The notes under the pieces: generated by a model
Seen by the model: the letters and a program-made list of their open reading frames with translations, nothing else
Database searches by the model: none
What the model was told of the DNA's origin: nothing
Position numbers and translations under genes: made by a program
DNA from: Micromonospora sp. Llam0
Lineage (GTDB): Bacteria > Actinomycetota > Actinomycetes > Mycobacteriales > Micromonosporaceae
Length of the DNA: 64,000 nucleotides
Direction: 5' to 3'
NCBI RefSeq assembly: GCF_003751085.1
Contig: NZ_RJJY01000001.1
Coordinates: 1,364,001-1,428,000 of the forward strand
In this document: positions 55,210-64,000 of the stretch, in pieces
Numbering within the stretch: the stretch's first letter is position 1
How the letters are laid out: each line of letters begins with the position of its first letter

Positions 55210-56405
55210 TGATCGACGAACTGGACCTCGCCTTCGAGGACCGGGCCGACAAGGGCCGGCACCGTCGGGGCGCGCGGCGCAAGAAGTCGTCCGGCGGTGG
55301 CGGCCGCGGCAAGACCTTCGCCGCGCTGCTGGTCACCATGCTGCTGCTCAGCGTGCTCGGCGGTGGTGTCTGGTACGGCTTCGACCGGGTGCAGGGCTAC
55401 TTCGCCACCCCGGACTACGACGGCGGCGGCACCGGTGAGGTGGTGGTGCAGGTCCGGGCCGGTGACACCGCCACCGACATCGGCAACACCCTCGTCGAGG
55501 CCGGCGTGGTCAAGAGCGCCAAGGCGTTCGTCAACGAGGCCCGGGACAACTCCCGCAGCCAGAACATCCAGCCGGGTTTCTACACGCTGCGCCTGGAGAT
55601 GAGCGCGGCGACCGCGCTCGGCCTGCTGCTGGACCTGGAGAACAAGGTCTCCAACCGGGTGACCATCCCGGAGGGCCGTACCGCCAAGCAGATCTACCAG
55701 CTGCTGGCCGAGTCGACGGACATCCCGGCCGAGGAGTTCGCCACCGCCGCCGAGGATCCGGAAGCCCTCGGCGTGCCCGAGTGGTGGATGACCCGTACCG
55801 ACGGGCAGGAGGTGACGGTCTCCGCCGAAGGGTTCCTCTTCCCGGACACCTACGACTTCGATCCCGACGTCACCGCCCCGGAGATCCTCCGGGTGATGGT
55901 CAACCGGTTCCTGACCGTCACCGGTGAGATGGAGTACGCCGACCGGGTGCAGGCCGAACGCGGCGGGATCAGCCCGTACGAGGCGCTGATCGTCGCGTCA
56001 CTGGCGCAGGCCGAGGCCGGCATCGCCGAGGACCTCGCCAAGGTCTCCCGGGTGGCGTACAACCGGGTGTACAGCGGGACCTTCCCGTGCAGCTGCCTGC
56101 AGTTCGACGTGACGGTCAACTACTACTGGGAGCTGACCGGCCAGGAGACCAAGGCGTCCAAGGACATGACCCGCGAGGAGCTGTACGACGAGAGCAACCC
56201 GTACAGCACCCACGCGCACAGCGGGCTGCCGCCCACGCCGATCAACAACCCGGGCAAGGCCGCACTGGAGGGGTCGATCAACCCGCCGGACGAGGACTGG
56301 GTCTACTTCGTGGCGATCGACAAGGAAGGCCGTTCGGCGTTCGCCGAGACCCTCGACCAGCACAACCAGAACATCGAGATCGCCCGGCAGAACGGCATCC
56401 TCTGA
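55206..56405 (+). CDS. mltG: Endolytic murein transglycosylase MltG (YceG-like)
   Basis: A 399-residue membrane enzyme that cuts nascent glycan strands. Charged N-terminus, one membrane helix at about residues 38-56 and an extracytoplasmic YceG domain. The catalytic segment is seen as L-I-V-A-S-L-A-Q-A-E-A-G (Glu), with Y-N-P-Y-S-T-H-A-H-S-G-L-P-P-T-P-I-N-N-P-G-type residues near the end (S-N-P-Y-S-T-H). GTG at 55206 or ATG at 55209; GGAGG is at 55196-55200. Between ruvX and aroE, as in other actinobacteria. Confidence 0.95.
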   Translation: MMIDELDLAFEDRADKGRHRRGARRKKSSGGGGRGKTFAALLVTMLLLSVLGGGVWYGFDRVQGYFATPDYDGGGTGEVVVQVRAGDTATDIGNTLVEAGVVKSAKAFVNEARDNSRSQNIQPGFYTLRLEMSAATALGLLLDLENKVSNRVTIPEGRTAKQIYQLLAESTDIPAEEFATAAEDPEALGVPEWWMTRTDGQEVTVSAEGFLFPDTYDFDPDVTAPEILRVMVNRFLTVTGEMEYADRVQAERGGISPYEALIVASLAQAEAGIAEDLAKVSRVAYNRVYSGTFPCSCLQFDVTVNYYWELTGQETKASKDMTREELYDESNPYSTHAHSGLPPTPINNPGKAALEGSINPPDEDWVYFVAIDKEGRSAFAETLDQHNQNIEIARQNGIL

Positions 56406-56406
56406 G

Positions 56407-57270
56407 GTGTCCGCCCCCCGACCGTCCACCGCCGTCCAGCGGCGGGCCGCAGTGCTCGGCAAGCCGATCGGGCACTCACTGTCGCCGGTGATCCACAACG
56501 CCGGCTACCAGGCCGCCGGGCTGACCGGCTGGAGCTACACCGCGATCGAATGCGCCGAGGCGCAGCTGCCGGACCTGGTAGCCGGCCTCGGCCCGGAGTG
56601 GGCCGGGCTGTCGGTCACCATGCCGTTGAAGGAGGCGGCGCTCGCCCTCGCCGGGCGGGCCTCGCCGGTGGCCACCGCGGTCGGGGCGGCCAACACCCTG
56701 GTACGTCTGGCCGACGGCACCTGGTTCGCCGACAACACCGACGTGGCAGGGATGGTCGCGGTGCTGCGCGACGCCGGCGTCGGCACCGGTGCCCGGTTCA
56801 TCGTGCTCGGCGCCGGCGGCACCGCCCGGGCCGCGTTGGCGGCCGCCGCCGCGCTGGCCGCCGCATCGGTCACCGTGGCGGCCCGCCGACCGGCGGCGGT
56901 CGACGAGCTGGTACCGGTCGCCGACGCGCTCGGGGTGTCGATGACCGGTACCGCCCTGTCGGCCATCCCGACGGCGGCGGCCGGCACCGACGTACTGGTG
57001 TCCACCCTGCCGGAGGGGGCCGCCGACCCGTACGCCGACCAGCTGCCGTGGACATCCGGCACGGTCTGCTTCGACGCGATCTACGATCCCTGGCCGACTC
57101 CACTGGCCTCGGCGGCGGCCGCCGCCGGTTGCCGGGTGGTCTCCGGGCTGGATCTGCTGCTGGCCCAGGCGGTCGGGCAGTTCGAACAGTTCACCGGGGT
57201 CGCCGCGCCGGTACCGGCGATGCGGGCCGCATTGTCGACACGGCGAGCAGCGACAGCCCCGCCGCGCTGA
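56407..57270 (+). CDS. aroE: Shikimate dehydrogenase
   Basis: A 287-residue NADPH-dependent enzyme that reduces 3-dehydroshikimate. Substrate site G-K-P-I-G-H-S-L-S-P-V-I-H-N and V-T-M-P-L-K-E-A (catalytic Lys), A-D-N-T-D-V-A-G-M (Asp) and nucleotide loop G-A-G-G-T-A-R-A-A. It starts 1 base after the mltG stop (GTG). Its 3' end overlaps the convergent MFS gene by 80 bases. Part of the aro cluster, though separated from aroC by that inserted gene. Confidence 0.95.
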   Translation: MSAPRPSTAVQRRAAVLGKPIGHSLSPVIHNAGYQAAGLTGWSYTAIECAEAQLPDLVAGLGPEWAGLSVTMPLKEAALALAGRASPVATAVGAANTLVRLADGTWFADNTDVAGMVAVLRDAGVGTGARFIVLGAGGTARAALAAAAALAAASVTVAARRPAAVDELVPVADALGVSMTGTALSAIPTAAAGTDVLVSTLPEGAADPYADQLPWTSGTVCFDAIYDPWPTPLASAAAAAGCRVVSGLDLLLAQAVGQFEQFTGVAAPVPAMRAALSTRRAATAPPR

Positions 57271-58399
57271 GGATGATCAGCGCCATCGGGGTGGCGCTGG
57301 CCGTACCGACCAGCCCGACCAGCGGCGCGGCCAGCGAGGCGATCCCGGACTGGACCGCGCCGAGCAGCGCGGCCGCGGTGCCGGCGTGCCGGGCGTGCTC
57401 CTCCAGGGCCAGCGCCGTCCCGTTCGGCATCAACATCCCGATCGTGGCGACGTAGCCCGCCAGCGCCGGCAGGATCAGCCACAGCTGACCGGTGGTCGCG
57501 CCGGCCACCAGCAGCGCTGCGGCACCGGCACCGGCGATCAGCGCGCCGACGAACAGCGGCCGGGTCCGGTACCGGCCGACCAGCCGGGCGTTGAGCTGGC
57601 TGACCGCGATCAGCCCGACCGCGTTGACCCCGAACACCAGGCTGAACATGGTCGGGGACAGCCCGAACCCGTCCTGCAGCACGTACGGCGATCCGGAGAT
57701 GTAGGCGAACATGCCGGCGAAGGCCAGCCCCTGGGTCGACGCGTACCCGACGAAAGCCCGGTCGGTGAGCACCAGCCGGGCCGCCCTGGCCGCGCCGGCC
57801 AGACCGTCCGGGTTTCGGCGCTCGTCCGGCAGGGTCTCCGGCAGCCAGCGGGCCATGACGACGGTGAGCAGCGCGGCGACCACCGCGAGGGCGACGAATA
57901 TTCCCCGCCAGGAGGTCACCCGCAGCACCGCCGCGCCGAGCACCGGCGCGGCGATCGGTGCCACCCCGAAAATGATCAGCAGGCGGGAGAAGAACCGGGC
58001 CGCGTCGGCACCCGAGTAGAGGTCGCGCACCACCGCGCGGGCGACGACCACCCCCACCCCGCCGACGAAGCCCTGGACCAGCCGCAGCCCGGCCAACGCC
58101 TCGGCGTTGGGTGCCAGCGCGCACGCCAGCGAGACGACGACGTAGCTGGCGACGCCGACCAGCGCCGGCCGCCGCCGCCCCCACCGGTCGCTCACCGGCC
58201 CGCCGACCAGCTGCCCGAACGCGACGCCGATCAGGCACGCGGTCAGCGACAGCTGCACCCGGGCCGGGGTGGCGGCGAGGTCGTCGCTGATCGCCGGGAA
58301 CGCCGGCAGGTACATGTCGATCGACAGCGGCCCCACCGCAGTGACCGCGCCGAGCAGGATGAGCAGCACCGCTGGTCGGCGGCGGATGTCGTACGGCAC
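57191..58399 (-). CDS. Bcr/CflA-type multidrug MFS transporter
   Basis: A 402-residue, twelve-helix MFS exporter. [10 protein letters not shown] and [13 protein letters not shown] (motif A) are typical of Bcr/CflA pumps, with R-L-V-Q-G-F at helix 4. GTG at 58399, preceded by GGGGGG, gives a normal N-terminus; the 24-residue longer reading has no support. It is transcribed against the aro genes and overlaps the aroE end by 80 bases, as if inserted into the cluster. Substrate unknown. Confidence 0.88.
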   Translation of the reverse strand: MPYDIRRRPAVLLILLGAVTAVGPLSIDMYLPAFPAISDDLAATPARVQLSLTACLIGVAFGQLVGGPVSDRWGRRRPALVGVASYVVVSLACALAPNAEALAGLRLVQGFVGGVGVVVARAVVRDLYSGADAARFFSRLLIIFGVAPIAAPVLGAAVLRVTSWRGIFVALAVVAALLTVVMARWLPETLPDERRNPDGLAGAARAARLVLTDRAFVGYASTQGLAFAGMFAYISGSPYVLQDGFGLSPTMFSLVFGVNAVGLIAVSQLNARLVGRYRTRPLFVGALIAGAGAAALLVAGATTGQLWLILPALAGYVATIGMLMPNGTALALEEHARHAGTAAALLGAVQSGIASLAAPLVGLVGTASATPMALIILSAAGLSLLAVSTMRPASPVPARRPR

Positions 58400-58521
58400 G
58401 AAACCACCACCCCCCGAGACCGACCAACCGTACGTTAGGGCGGCTCGGTCGGTGTCCGGAGGGCGGGACACGGGCGACGTGGGTCACCGGGGTCCGACCA
58501 CGCCGTGCCACACTTTCCGAC

Positions 58522-59687
58522 GTGTTGCGTTGGCTGACCGCAGGTGAATCCCATGGCCCCGCGCTGGTCGCACTCCTCGAAGGCGTCCCCGCCGGCGTCG
58601 AGGTGACCAGTGCCGAGATCGGCCGCGAGCTGGCCCGTCGCCGGCTCGGCTACGGCCGGGGCGCCCGGATGAGTTTCGAGCAGGACGAGATCGAGATCGT
58701 CGGCGGCCTGCGGCACGGGGTGACACTGGGCAGCCCGGTCGCGATCCGGGTGGGCAACTCGGAGTGGCCGAAGTGGCGCACCGTGATGGCGGCCGACCCG
58801 GTCGACCCGGACGAGCTGGCCGGGCAGGCCCGCAACGCCCCGTTGACCCGGCCCCGGCCGGGGCACGCCGACCTGGCCGGGATGCAGAAGTACGGTCACA
58901 CCGACGCCCGGCCGATCCTGGAGCGGGCCAGCGCCCGGGAGACCGCCGCCCGGGTCGCCGTCGGTACGGTCGCCCGGGCGCTGTGCCGGCAGGCACTGGG
59001 CATCGAGATCGTGTCGCACGTGGTCGAGCTCGGTTCGGTGGCCGCCAAACCCGGGCTGCAGCCCCGGCCGGAGGACGCCGAGCGGGTCGACGCGGACCCG
59101 CTGCGCTGCCTCGACCCCGAGGCGAGCGCCCGGATGGTCGCCGAGGTGGACGCCGCCAAGTCCGACGCCGACACCCTGGGCGGCATCGTCGAGGTGCTCG
59201 CCTACGGCGTACCGCCGGGGCTGGGCAGCCACGTCCAGTGGGACCGCAAGCTGGATGCCCGGCTGGCCGCCGCGGTGCTGTCGATCCAGGCGGTCAAGGG
59301 TGTGGAGATCGGCGACGCGTGGCAGCAGGCCCGGTCGCGGGGCTCGGTCGCGCACGACGAGATCATCCCCACCGCCGCCGGGGTGCGCCGGGTGACCGAC
59401 CGGGCCGGCGGGCTGGAGGGCGGCATCACCACCGGCGAGCCGTTGCGGGTACGGGCCGCGATGAAGCCGATCTCCTCGCTGAACCGGGCGCTGTCGACCG
59501 TCGACGTCGTCACCGGGGAGCCGGCGACCGCCATCAACCAGCGGTCCGACGTCTGCGCGGTGCCGGCCGCCGCGGTGGTGGCCGAGGCGATGGTGGCGCT
59601 GGTGCTGGCCGAGGCGGCCACCGAGAAGTTCGGCGGCGACTCGGTCGCCGAGATCCGCCGCAACCTCGCCGGATACCTGGACCACCT

Positions 59688-59700
<13 letters not shown>
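58522..59700 (+). CDS. aroC: Chorismate synthase
   Basis: A 392-residue flavoenzyme that forms chorismate from EPSP. Signatures [31 protein letters not shown] and the C-terminal [10 protein letters not shown] are present. GTG start at 58522. The end of the gene (G-D-P-like codons for V-I-R) is duplicated with the aroK start in a 20-bp repeat. Needs reduced FMN; homotetramer in the cytoplasm. Confidence 0.96.
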
Positions 59701-61332
<1,632 letters not shown>

Positions 61333-61348
61333 CGGGAGGTGGCGCGGC

Positions 61349-61792
61349 GTGCGGACGTACGTGCTGAACGGCCCGAACCTGGGCCGGCTGGGCAGCCGTC
61401 AGGTCGACGTGTACGGGCTGACCAGCTACGCCGACCTGGTGGCGATGTGTGAGCAGGTGGGCCGGGACGCCGGGCTCGACGTCGAGGTGCGCCAGACCGA
61501 CGCCGAGCACGAGATGCTCGGCTGGCTGCACACGGCGGCCGACGCCGAGGCCGCCGTGGTGCTCAACCCGGGTGCCTGGTCGCACTACTCGTACGCGGTC
61601 CGGGACGCCTGCGCGTTGCTGCGCGGACCGCTGGTCGAGGTGCACATCTCCAACATCCACGCCCGCGAGCAGTTCCGGCACCACTCGGTGGTGTCGGCGG
61701 TCGCCACCGGGGTGATCTGCGGGCTCGGGGTGGACGGCTACCGGCTGGCGCTGCTGCACGTCGCCCGGCTGGCCGCGGCCCGTCCCCGCTGA
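61349..61792 (+). CDS. aroQ: 3-dehydroquinate dehydratase, type II
   Basis: A 147-residue dodecameric type II dehydroquinase. [10 protein letters not shown], the active-site Tyr in [23 protein letters not shown] and [12 protein letters not shown] at 61349 is chosen by the family N-terminus and GGGAGG at 61334; the longer frame is a shadow of aroB. The stop lies inside a terminator hairpin. Confidence 0.95.
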   Translation: MRTYVLNGPNLGRLGSRQVDVYGLTSYADLVAMCEQVGRDAGLDVEVRQTDAEHEMLGWLHTAADAEAAVVLNPGAWSHYSYAVRDACALLRGPLVEVHISNIHAREQFRHHSVVSAVATGVICGLGVDGYRLALLHVARLAAARPR

Positions 61793-61844
61793 GCCGGGAC
61801 GGGCGAAGGACCGTGGGCCGTCCCGGCTGAGCCGGGTCCGGCCC
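61779..61844 (+). terminator. Two consecutive terminator hairpins after aroQ
   Basis: Hairpin 1: CCCGTCCC (61779-61786) with GGGACGGG (61796-61803), 8 bp, overlapping the stop codon. Hairpin 2: GGGCCG (61815-61820) and CCCGGC paired back to GCCGGG and CGGCCC, ending 61844. The two share CCGTCCC-GCTGAGCCGGG, so the second looks like a copy of the first. TAGACT at 61847-61852 directly after could be the efp -10. Confidence 0.75.
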
Positions 61845-61890
61845 GATAGACTTGGCAGATCCGTCCGCACATTGATGATCAAGGCAGGAA

Positions 61891-62448
61891 ATGGCGACCA
61901 CCAACGACCTGAAGAACGGGCTGGTTCTCAACCTCGACGGCGAGCTGTGGGCCGTCGTGGAGTTCCAGCACGTCAAGCCCGGCAAGGGCGGCGCTTTCGT
62001 GCGCACCACCCTGAAGAACGTGCTCTCCGGCAAGGTGGTCGACAAGACCTTCAACGCGGGCACCAAGGTCGACACCGCGACTGTCGACAAGCGGACCATG
62101 CAGTACCTGTACGCCGACGGCGAGGACTACGTCTTCATGGATCTGGAGACCTTCGACCAGATCATGGTGCCCGGCGGCACCGTCGGCGAGGCGGCCAACT
62201 ACCTGCTGCCCGAGGCTGAGGCGATCGTGGCGACCCACGAAGGTGTGCCGCTGTACGTCGAGCTGCCGACCAGCGTGGTCCTCGAGGTCACCTACACCGA
62301 GCCGGGTCTGCAGGGTGACCGGTCGACCGGCGGCAACAAGCCGGCCACGATGGAGACGGGGGCCACCGTTCAGGTGCCGTTGTTCGTCACCACCGGGGAG
62401 AAGATCAAGGTCGACACCCGCGACGGCCGCTACCTCGGCCGAGCCTGA
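61891..62448 (+). CDS. efp: Elongation factor P
   Basis: A 185-residue translation factor that relieves stalling at proline stretches. Three beta-barrel domains; the tip of domain I is V-K-P-G-K-G-G-A-F with the lysine that contacts the peptidyl-transferase centre. The domain III signature [13 protein letters not shown] and [10 protein letters not shown] end are typical. Stop overlaps the nusB start by one base. Confidence 0.97.
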   Translation: MATTNDLKNGLVLNLDGELWAVVEFQHVKPGKGGAFVRTTLKNVLSGKVVDKTFNAGTKVDTATVDKRTMQYLYADGEDYVFMDLETFDQIMVPGGTVGEAANYLLPEAEAIVATHEGVPLYVELPTSVVLEVTYTEPGLQGDRSTGGNKPATMETGATVQVPLFVTTGEKIKVDTRDGRYLGRA

Positions 62449-62879
62449 TGGCCGAGGGGCCGAAGACTTCGATGCCGGCGCGCCGCAAGGCGCGCAAGCG
62501 GGCCCTGGACGTGCTCTACGAGGCGGACATGCGCAGTCTGCCGCCGGCGCAGGTGCTGGTCGGGTATCTGGCCCGGCTGTCGCCGCGTCCGGAGCATCTC
62601 GACTACGCGGTCGGCCTGGTCGAAGGGGTGGCGGCCCACCGGGACCGGATCGACGAGCTGATCGGCAGCTACGCCGAGGGATGGACGCTGGACCGGATGC
62701 CGGTGGTCGACCGTAACCTGGCCCGGATCGCCGTCTACGAGTTGCTCTACGTCGACGAGATCGACGACCCGGTGGCCATCACCGAGGCGGTCGAGCTGGC
62801 CCGGCAGATGTCCACCGACGATTCGCCGCGGTTCCTCAACGGTCTGCTGGACCGGATCGCCGAGTACACCCCGCACTAG
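62448..62879 (+). CDS. nusB: Transcription antitermination factor NusB
   Basis: A 143-residue helical RNA-binding protein that acts with NusE (S10) on boxA during rRNA transcription. R-R-K-A-R-K-R-A-L-D-V-L-Y-E-A-D near the N-terminus and D-R-N-L-A-R-I-A-V-Y-E-L-L-Y, N-G-L-L-D-R-I-A near the end are standard. Coupled to efp. Followed by a strong bidirectional terminator. Confidence 0.96.
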   Translation: MAEGPKTSMPARRKARKRALDVLYEADMRSLPPAQVLVGYLARLSPRPEHLDYAVGLVEGVAAHRDRIDELIGSYAEGWTLDRMPVVDRNLARIAVYELLYVDEIDDPVAITEAVELARQMSTDDSPRFLNGLLDRIAEYTPH

Positions 62880-62932
62880 CGGTTCCCGCCGCCCCGGCGG
62901 GCACAAGCCGCCACCGCCGGTGCCACGCGTCA

Positions 62933-62974
62933 CCGCCGACGGGCCCGATCCAGCTGGACCGGGCCCGTCGGCGG
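62933..62974. terminator. Bidirectional terminator between nusB and bldD
   Basis: CCGCCGACGGGCCC (62933-62946) and GGGCCCGTCGGCGG (62961-62974) form a perfect 14-bp stem with a 14-base loop that itself contains a CCAG-CTGG pair. TT follows on the plus strand only. It lies between convergent genes. Confidence 0.93.
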
Positions 62975-62989
62975 TTGGGTGCGCAGCCG

Positions 62990-63478
62990 TCAGGAGGCGA
63001 AGAACGCCCGCGGGTCGGCGACCAGTACGCCGTGCTCGTTCAGCCGCTCGATGAGGCCGGACGGCGACGAGTCGTACACGATCGCCAGCGCCCGCAGGTC
63101 GTCGGCGCGGATGGACAGCACCCGACCGTTGTAGTCACCGCGCTGCTGCTGGATCGCCCGGGCGTACCGGGCGACGTAGGCGAGGTCCTCGCCGACCTCG
63201 TCGTACAGCCGCTCCAGGTCCAGGACGATCTTGCTGGTGGGCTCGTGACGTACCCCACTGCCGTCCGGCAGCAGTTCCGACACGGGTACCCGGTAGAAGT
63301 CGGCCAGTTCGGCGAGGCGGGAGACGGTGACTGCCCGGTCCCCACGCTCGTAGGAACCGACGACGACAGCCTTCCAACGCCCGTTCGACTTCTCCTCCAC
63401 CCCCTGCAGGGACAGCCCCTGCTGCTGACGGATGGAGCGCAGGCGGGCGCCCAACGACTTGGCGTACTCAGAGGGCAT
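62990..63478 (-). CDS. bldD: Developmental master regulator BldD
   Basis: A 162-residue XRE-type repressor of sporulation genes that dimerises with tetrameric c-di-GMP. N-terminal HTH M-P-S-E-Y-A-K-S-L-G-A-R-L-R-S-I-R, K-A-V-V-V-G-S-Y-E-R-G-D-R-A. The C-terminal domain has V-A-R-Y-A-R-A-I-Q-Q-Q-R-G-D-Y-N-G and I-R-A-D-D-L-R-A-L, matching the c-di-GMP-binding R-G-D and R-x-x-D patterns recalled for BldD. The ATG at 63478 gives the conserved N-terminus. Its presence implies a differentiating actinomycete. Confidence 0.95.
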   Translation of the reverse strand: MPSEYAKSLGARLRSIRQQQGLSLQGVEEKSNGRWKAVVVGSYERGDRAVTVSRLAELADFYRVPVSELLPDGSGVRHEPTSKIVLDLERLYDEVGEDLAYVARYARAIQQQRGDYNGRVLSIRADDLRALAIVYDSSPSGLIERLNEHGVLVADPRAFFAS

Positions 63479-63534
63479 ACGGACTCTCCCAGTGCTTTGC
63501 CCGGGGCTTTCCCCAGCGATCGCTACGGAGCGTG

Positions 63535-63563
63535 ACGGTACGGCGGTTCGCAAGCGCGGTCAA
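63535..63563 (-). promoter_or_regulatory. Candidate bldD promoter
   Basis: On the minus strand TTGACC (63563-63558), 17 bases, TACCGT (63540-63535) match a housekeeping promoter, about 57 bases before the bldD start. BldD autorepression sites would be expected here; none was identified with confidence. Confidence 0.6.
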
Positions 63564-63724
63564 GTGGTGAATAGCTACCAGTGAACAAGATCGTGACGAC
63601 TTGCCCCAAATTTCGTCTTACTGATGCGACACTCAGCGCCCCATATCGGCTCGGCAACGGGACGCTGGTAACGTTCGGCGTGACCGCTGACCAGCCGGGT
63701 GCTGGCCGGCGGTAGCCATGACGT

Positions 63725-63757
63725 CCTTTAACGACCCGTCCGGTGAGGCGGGGAAGG
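63725..63757 (+). promoter_or_regulatory. pyrR: PyrR-binding RNA element in the pyrR leader
   Basis: CCTT (63725-63728) pairs with AAGG (63754-63757), and CCCG with CGGG inside, around a loop carrying TCCGGTGAGGC. The G-T-G-A-G-G loop with its flanks matches the PyrR-binding hairpin consensus. The 3' arm contains the GGGGAAGGGGG ribosome binding site, so binding by PyrR would mask it: translational repression by UMP-PyrR, as described for mycobacteria. Confidence 0.75.
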
Positions 63758-63765
63758 GGGTCCGC

Positions 63766-64000
63766 TGTGGCCTACCCGTCGGCCACCCAATCATCGGCGA
63801 CGATGCCACCGTCTGTTAAGAGCATCCTGACCAGCGCCGACATTCAACGCGTCGTCGACCGGATCGCCCATCAGGTGCTGGAAAAGACCAACGGGGCGCA
63901 ACGCACCGTACTGCTCGGAATTCCCACCCGGGGTGTGCCGCTCGCCCGCCGTCTCGCCGACCGGATTCGCACCTTCGAAGGGGTCGCCGTCCCGGTCGGT
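63766..64000 (+). CDS. pyrR: PyrR bifunctional pyrimidine operon regulator (5' part)
   Basis: The first 78 codons of a gene cut by the window end. After about 15 variable residues it reads S-I-L-T-S-A-D-I-Q-R-V-V-D-R-I-A-H-Q-V-L-E and V-L-L-G-I-P-T-R-G-V-P-L-A-R-R-L, the PyrR N-terminal pattern. PyrR binds pyr mRNA leaders in response to UMP and has uracil phosphoribosyltransferase activity. GTG at 63766 follows the masked ribosome binding site. It is expected to begin the pyrR-pyrB-pyrC operon beyond the window. Confidence 0.9.

Overview
This is high-GC actinobacterial DNA. The gene order fits Micromonosporaceae or a close relative: a glyoxalase-like hydrolase and hisS at the left end, then aspS, rarA, alaS, ruvX, mltG, aroE, aroC, aroK, aroB, aroQ, efp, nusB, bldD and pyrR at the right. 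Other actinobacterial traits are frequent GTG and TTG starts, ATGA or GTGA stop-start overlaps, long GC-rich hairpin terminators without U-tracts, and a translationally controlled PyrR-type leader. The genus is inferred from recall of synteny, not from a search. I see no rRNA, tRNA, CRISPR array, transposase or integrase.

Layout. 0.2-2.2 kb: MBL-fold hydrolase and hisS. 2.4-41.7 kb: a long accessory stretch between hisS and aspS. It holds, in order, a desaturase; the urea importer urtABCDE; a thioesterase/HxlR pair; a small secreted protein; a guanidine-I riboswitch with a guanidine-hydrolase-like gene and its ABC transporter (minus strand); two regulators; a set of small-molecule biosynthesis-type genes (epimerase, MFS exporter, PLP enzyme, ATP-grasp ligase, methyltransferases); a NikA-type ABC importer; TetR/SDR; a kinase-like gene; AraC/VOC/UvrA-like; the urease genes ureABCFGD; and two membrane-anchored hypotheticals. 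41.7-64 kb: mostly core genes for aminoacyl-tRNA synthesis, DNA repair, cell wall and the shikimate pathway, plus translation and development genes. An MFS gene is inserted backwards between aroE and aroC.

How it works together. The most coherent theme is nitrogen salvage by nickel enzymes. Guanidine would be sensed by the riboswitch, imported by the SsuABC/TauABC-type transporter and hydrolysed to urea and ammonia by the arginase-fold hydrolase (GdmH-like, natural His6 N-terminus). Urea, also imported by UrtABCDE, would be split by urease. GlnR-like boxes precede both urtA and ureA. A NikA-like importer lies between the guanidine and urease loci, beside an unassigned biosynthetic gene set with its own exporter. 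That raises the speculative possibility of a nickel-chelating metabolite system.

A second, unexpected pattern is structural. At three gene starts (the AraC-type gene, ruvX and aroK) short tandem duplications of length 3n+2 create chains of tiny ORFs, each stop overlapping the next start. Separately, 15-bp tandem repeats sit at the 3' ends of hisS, the PLP-enzyme gene and ureD.
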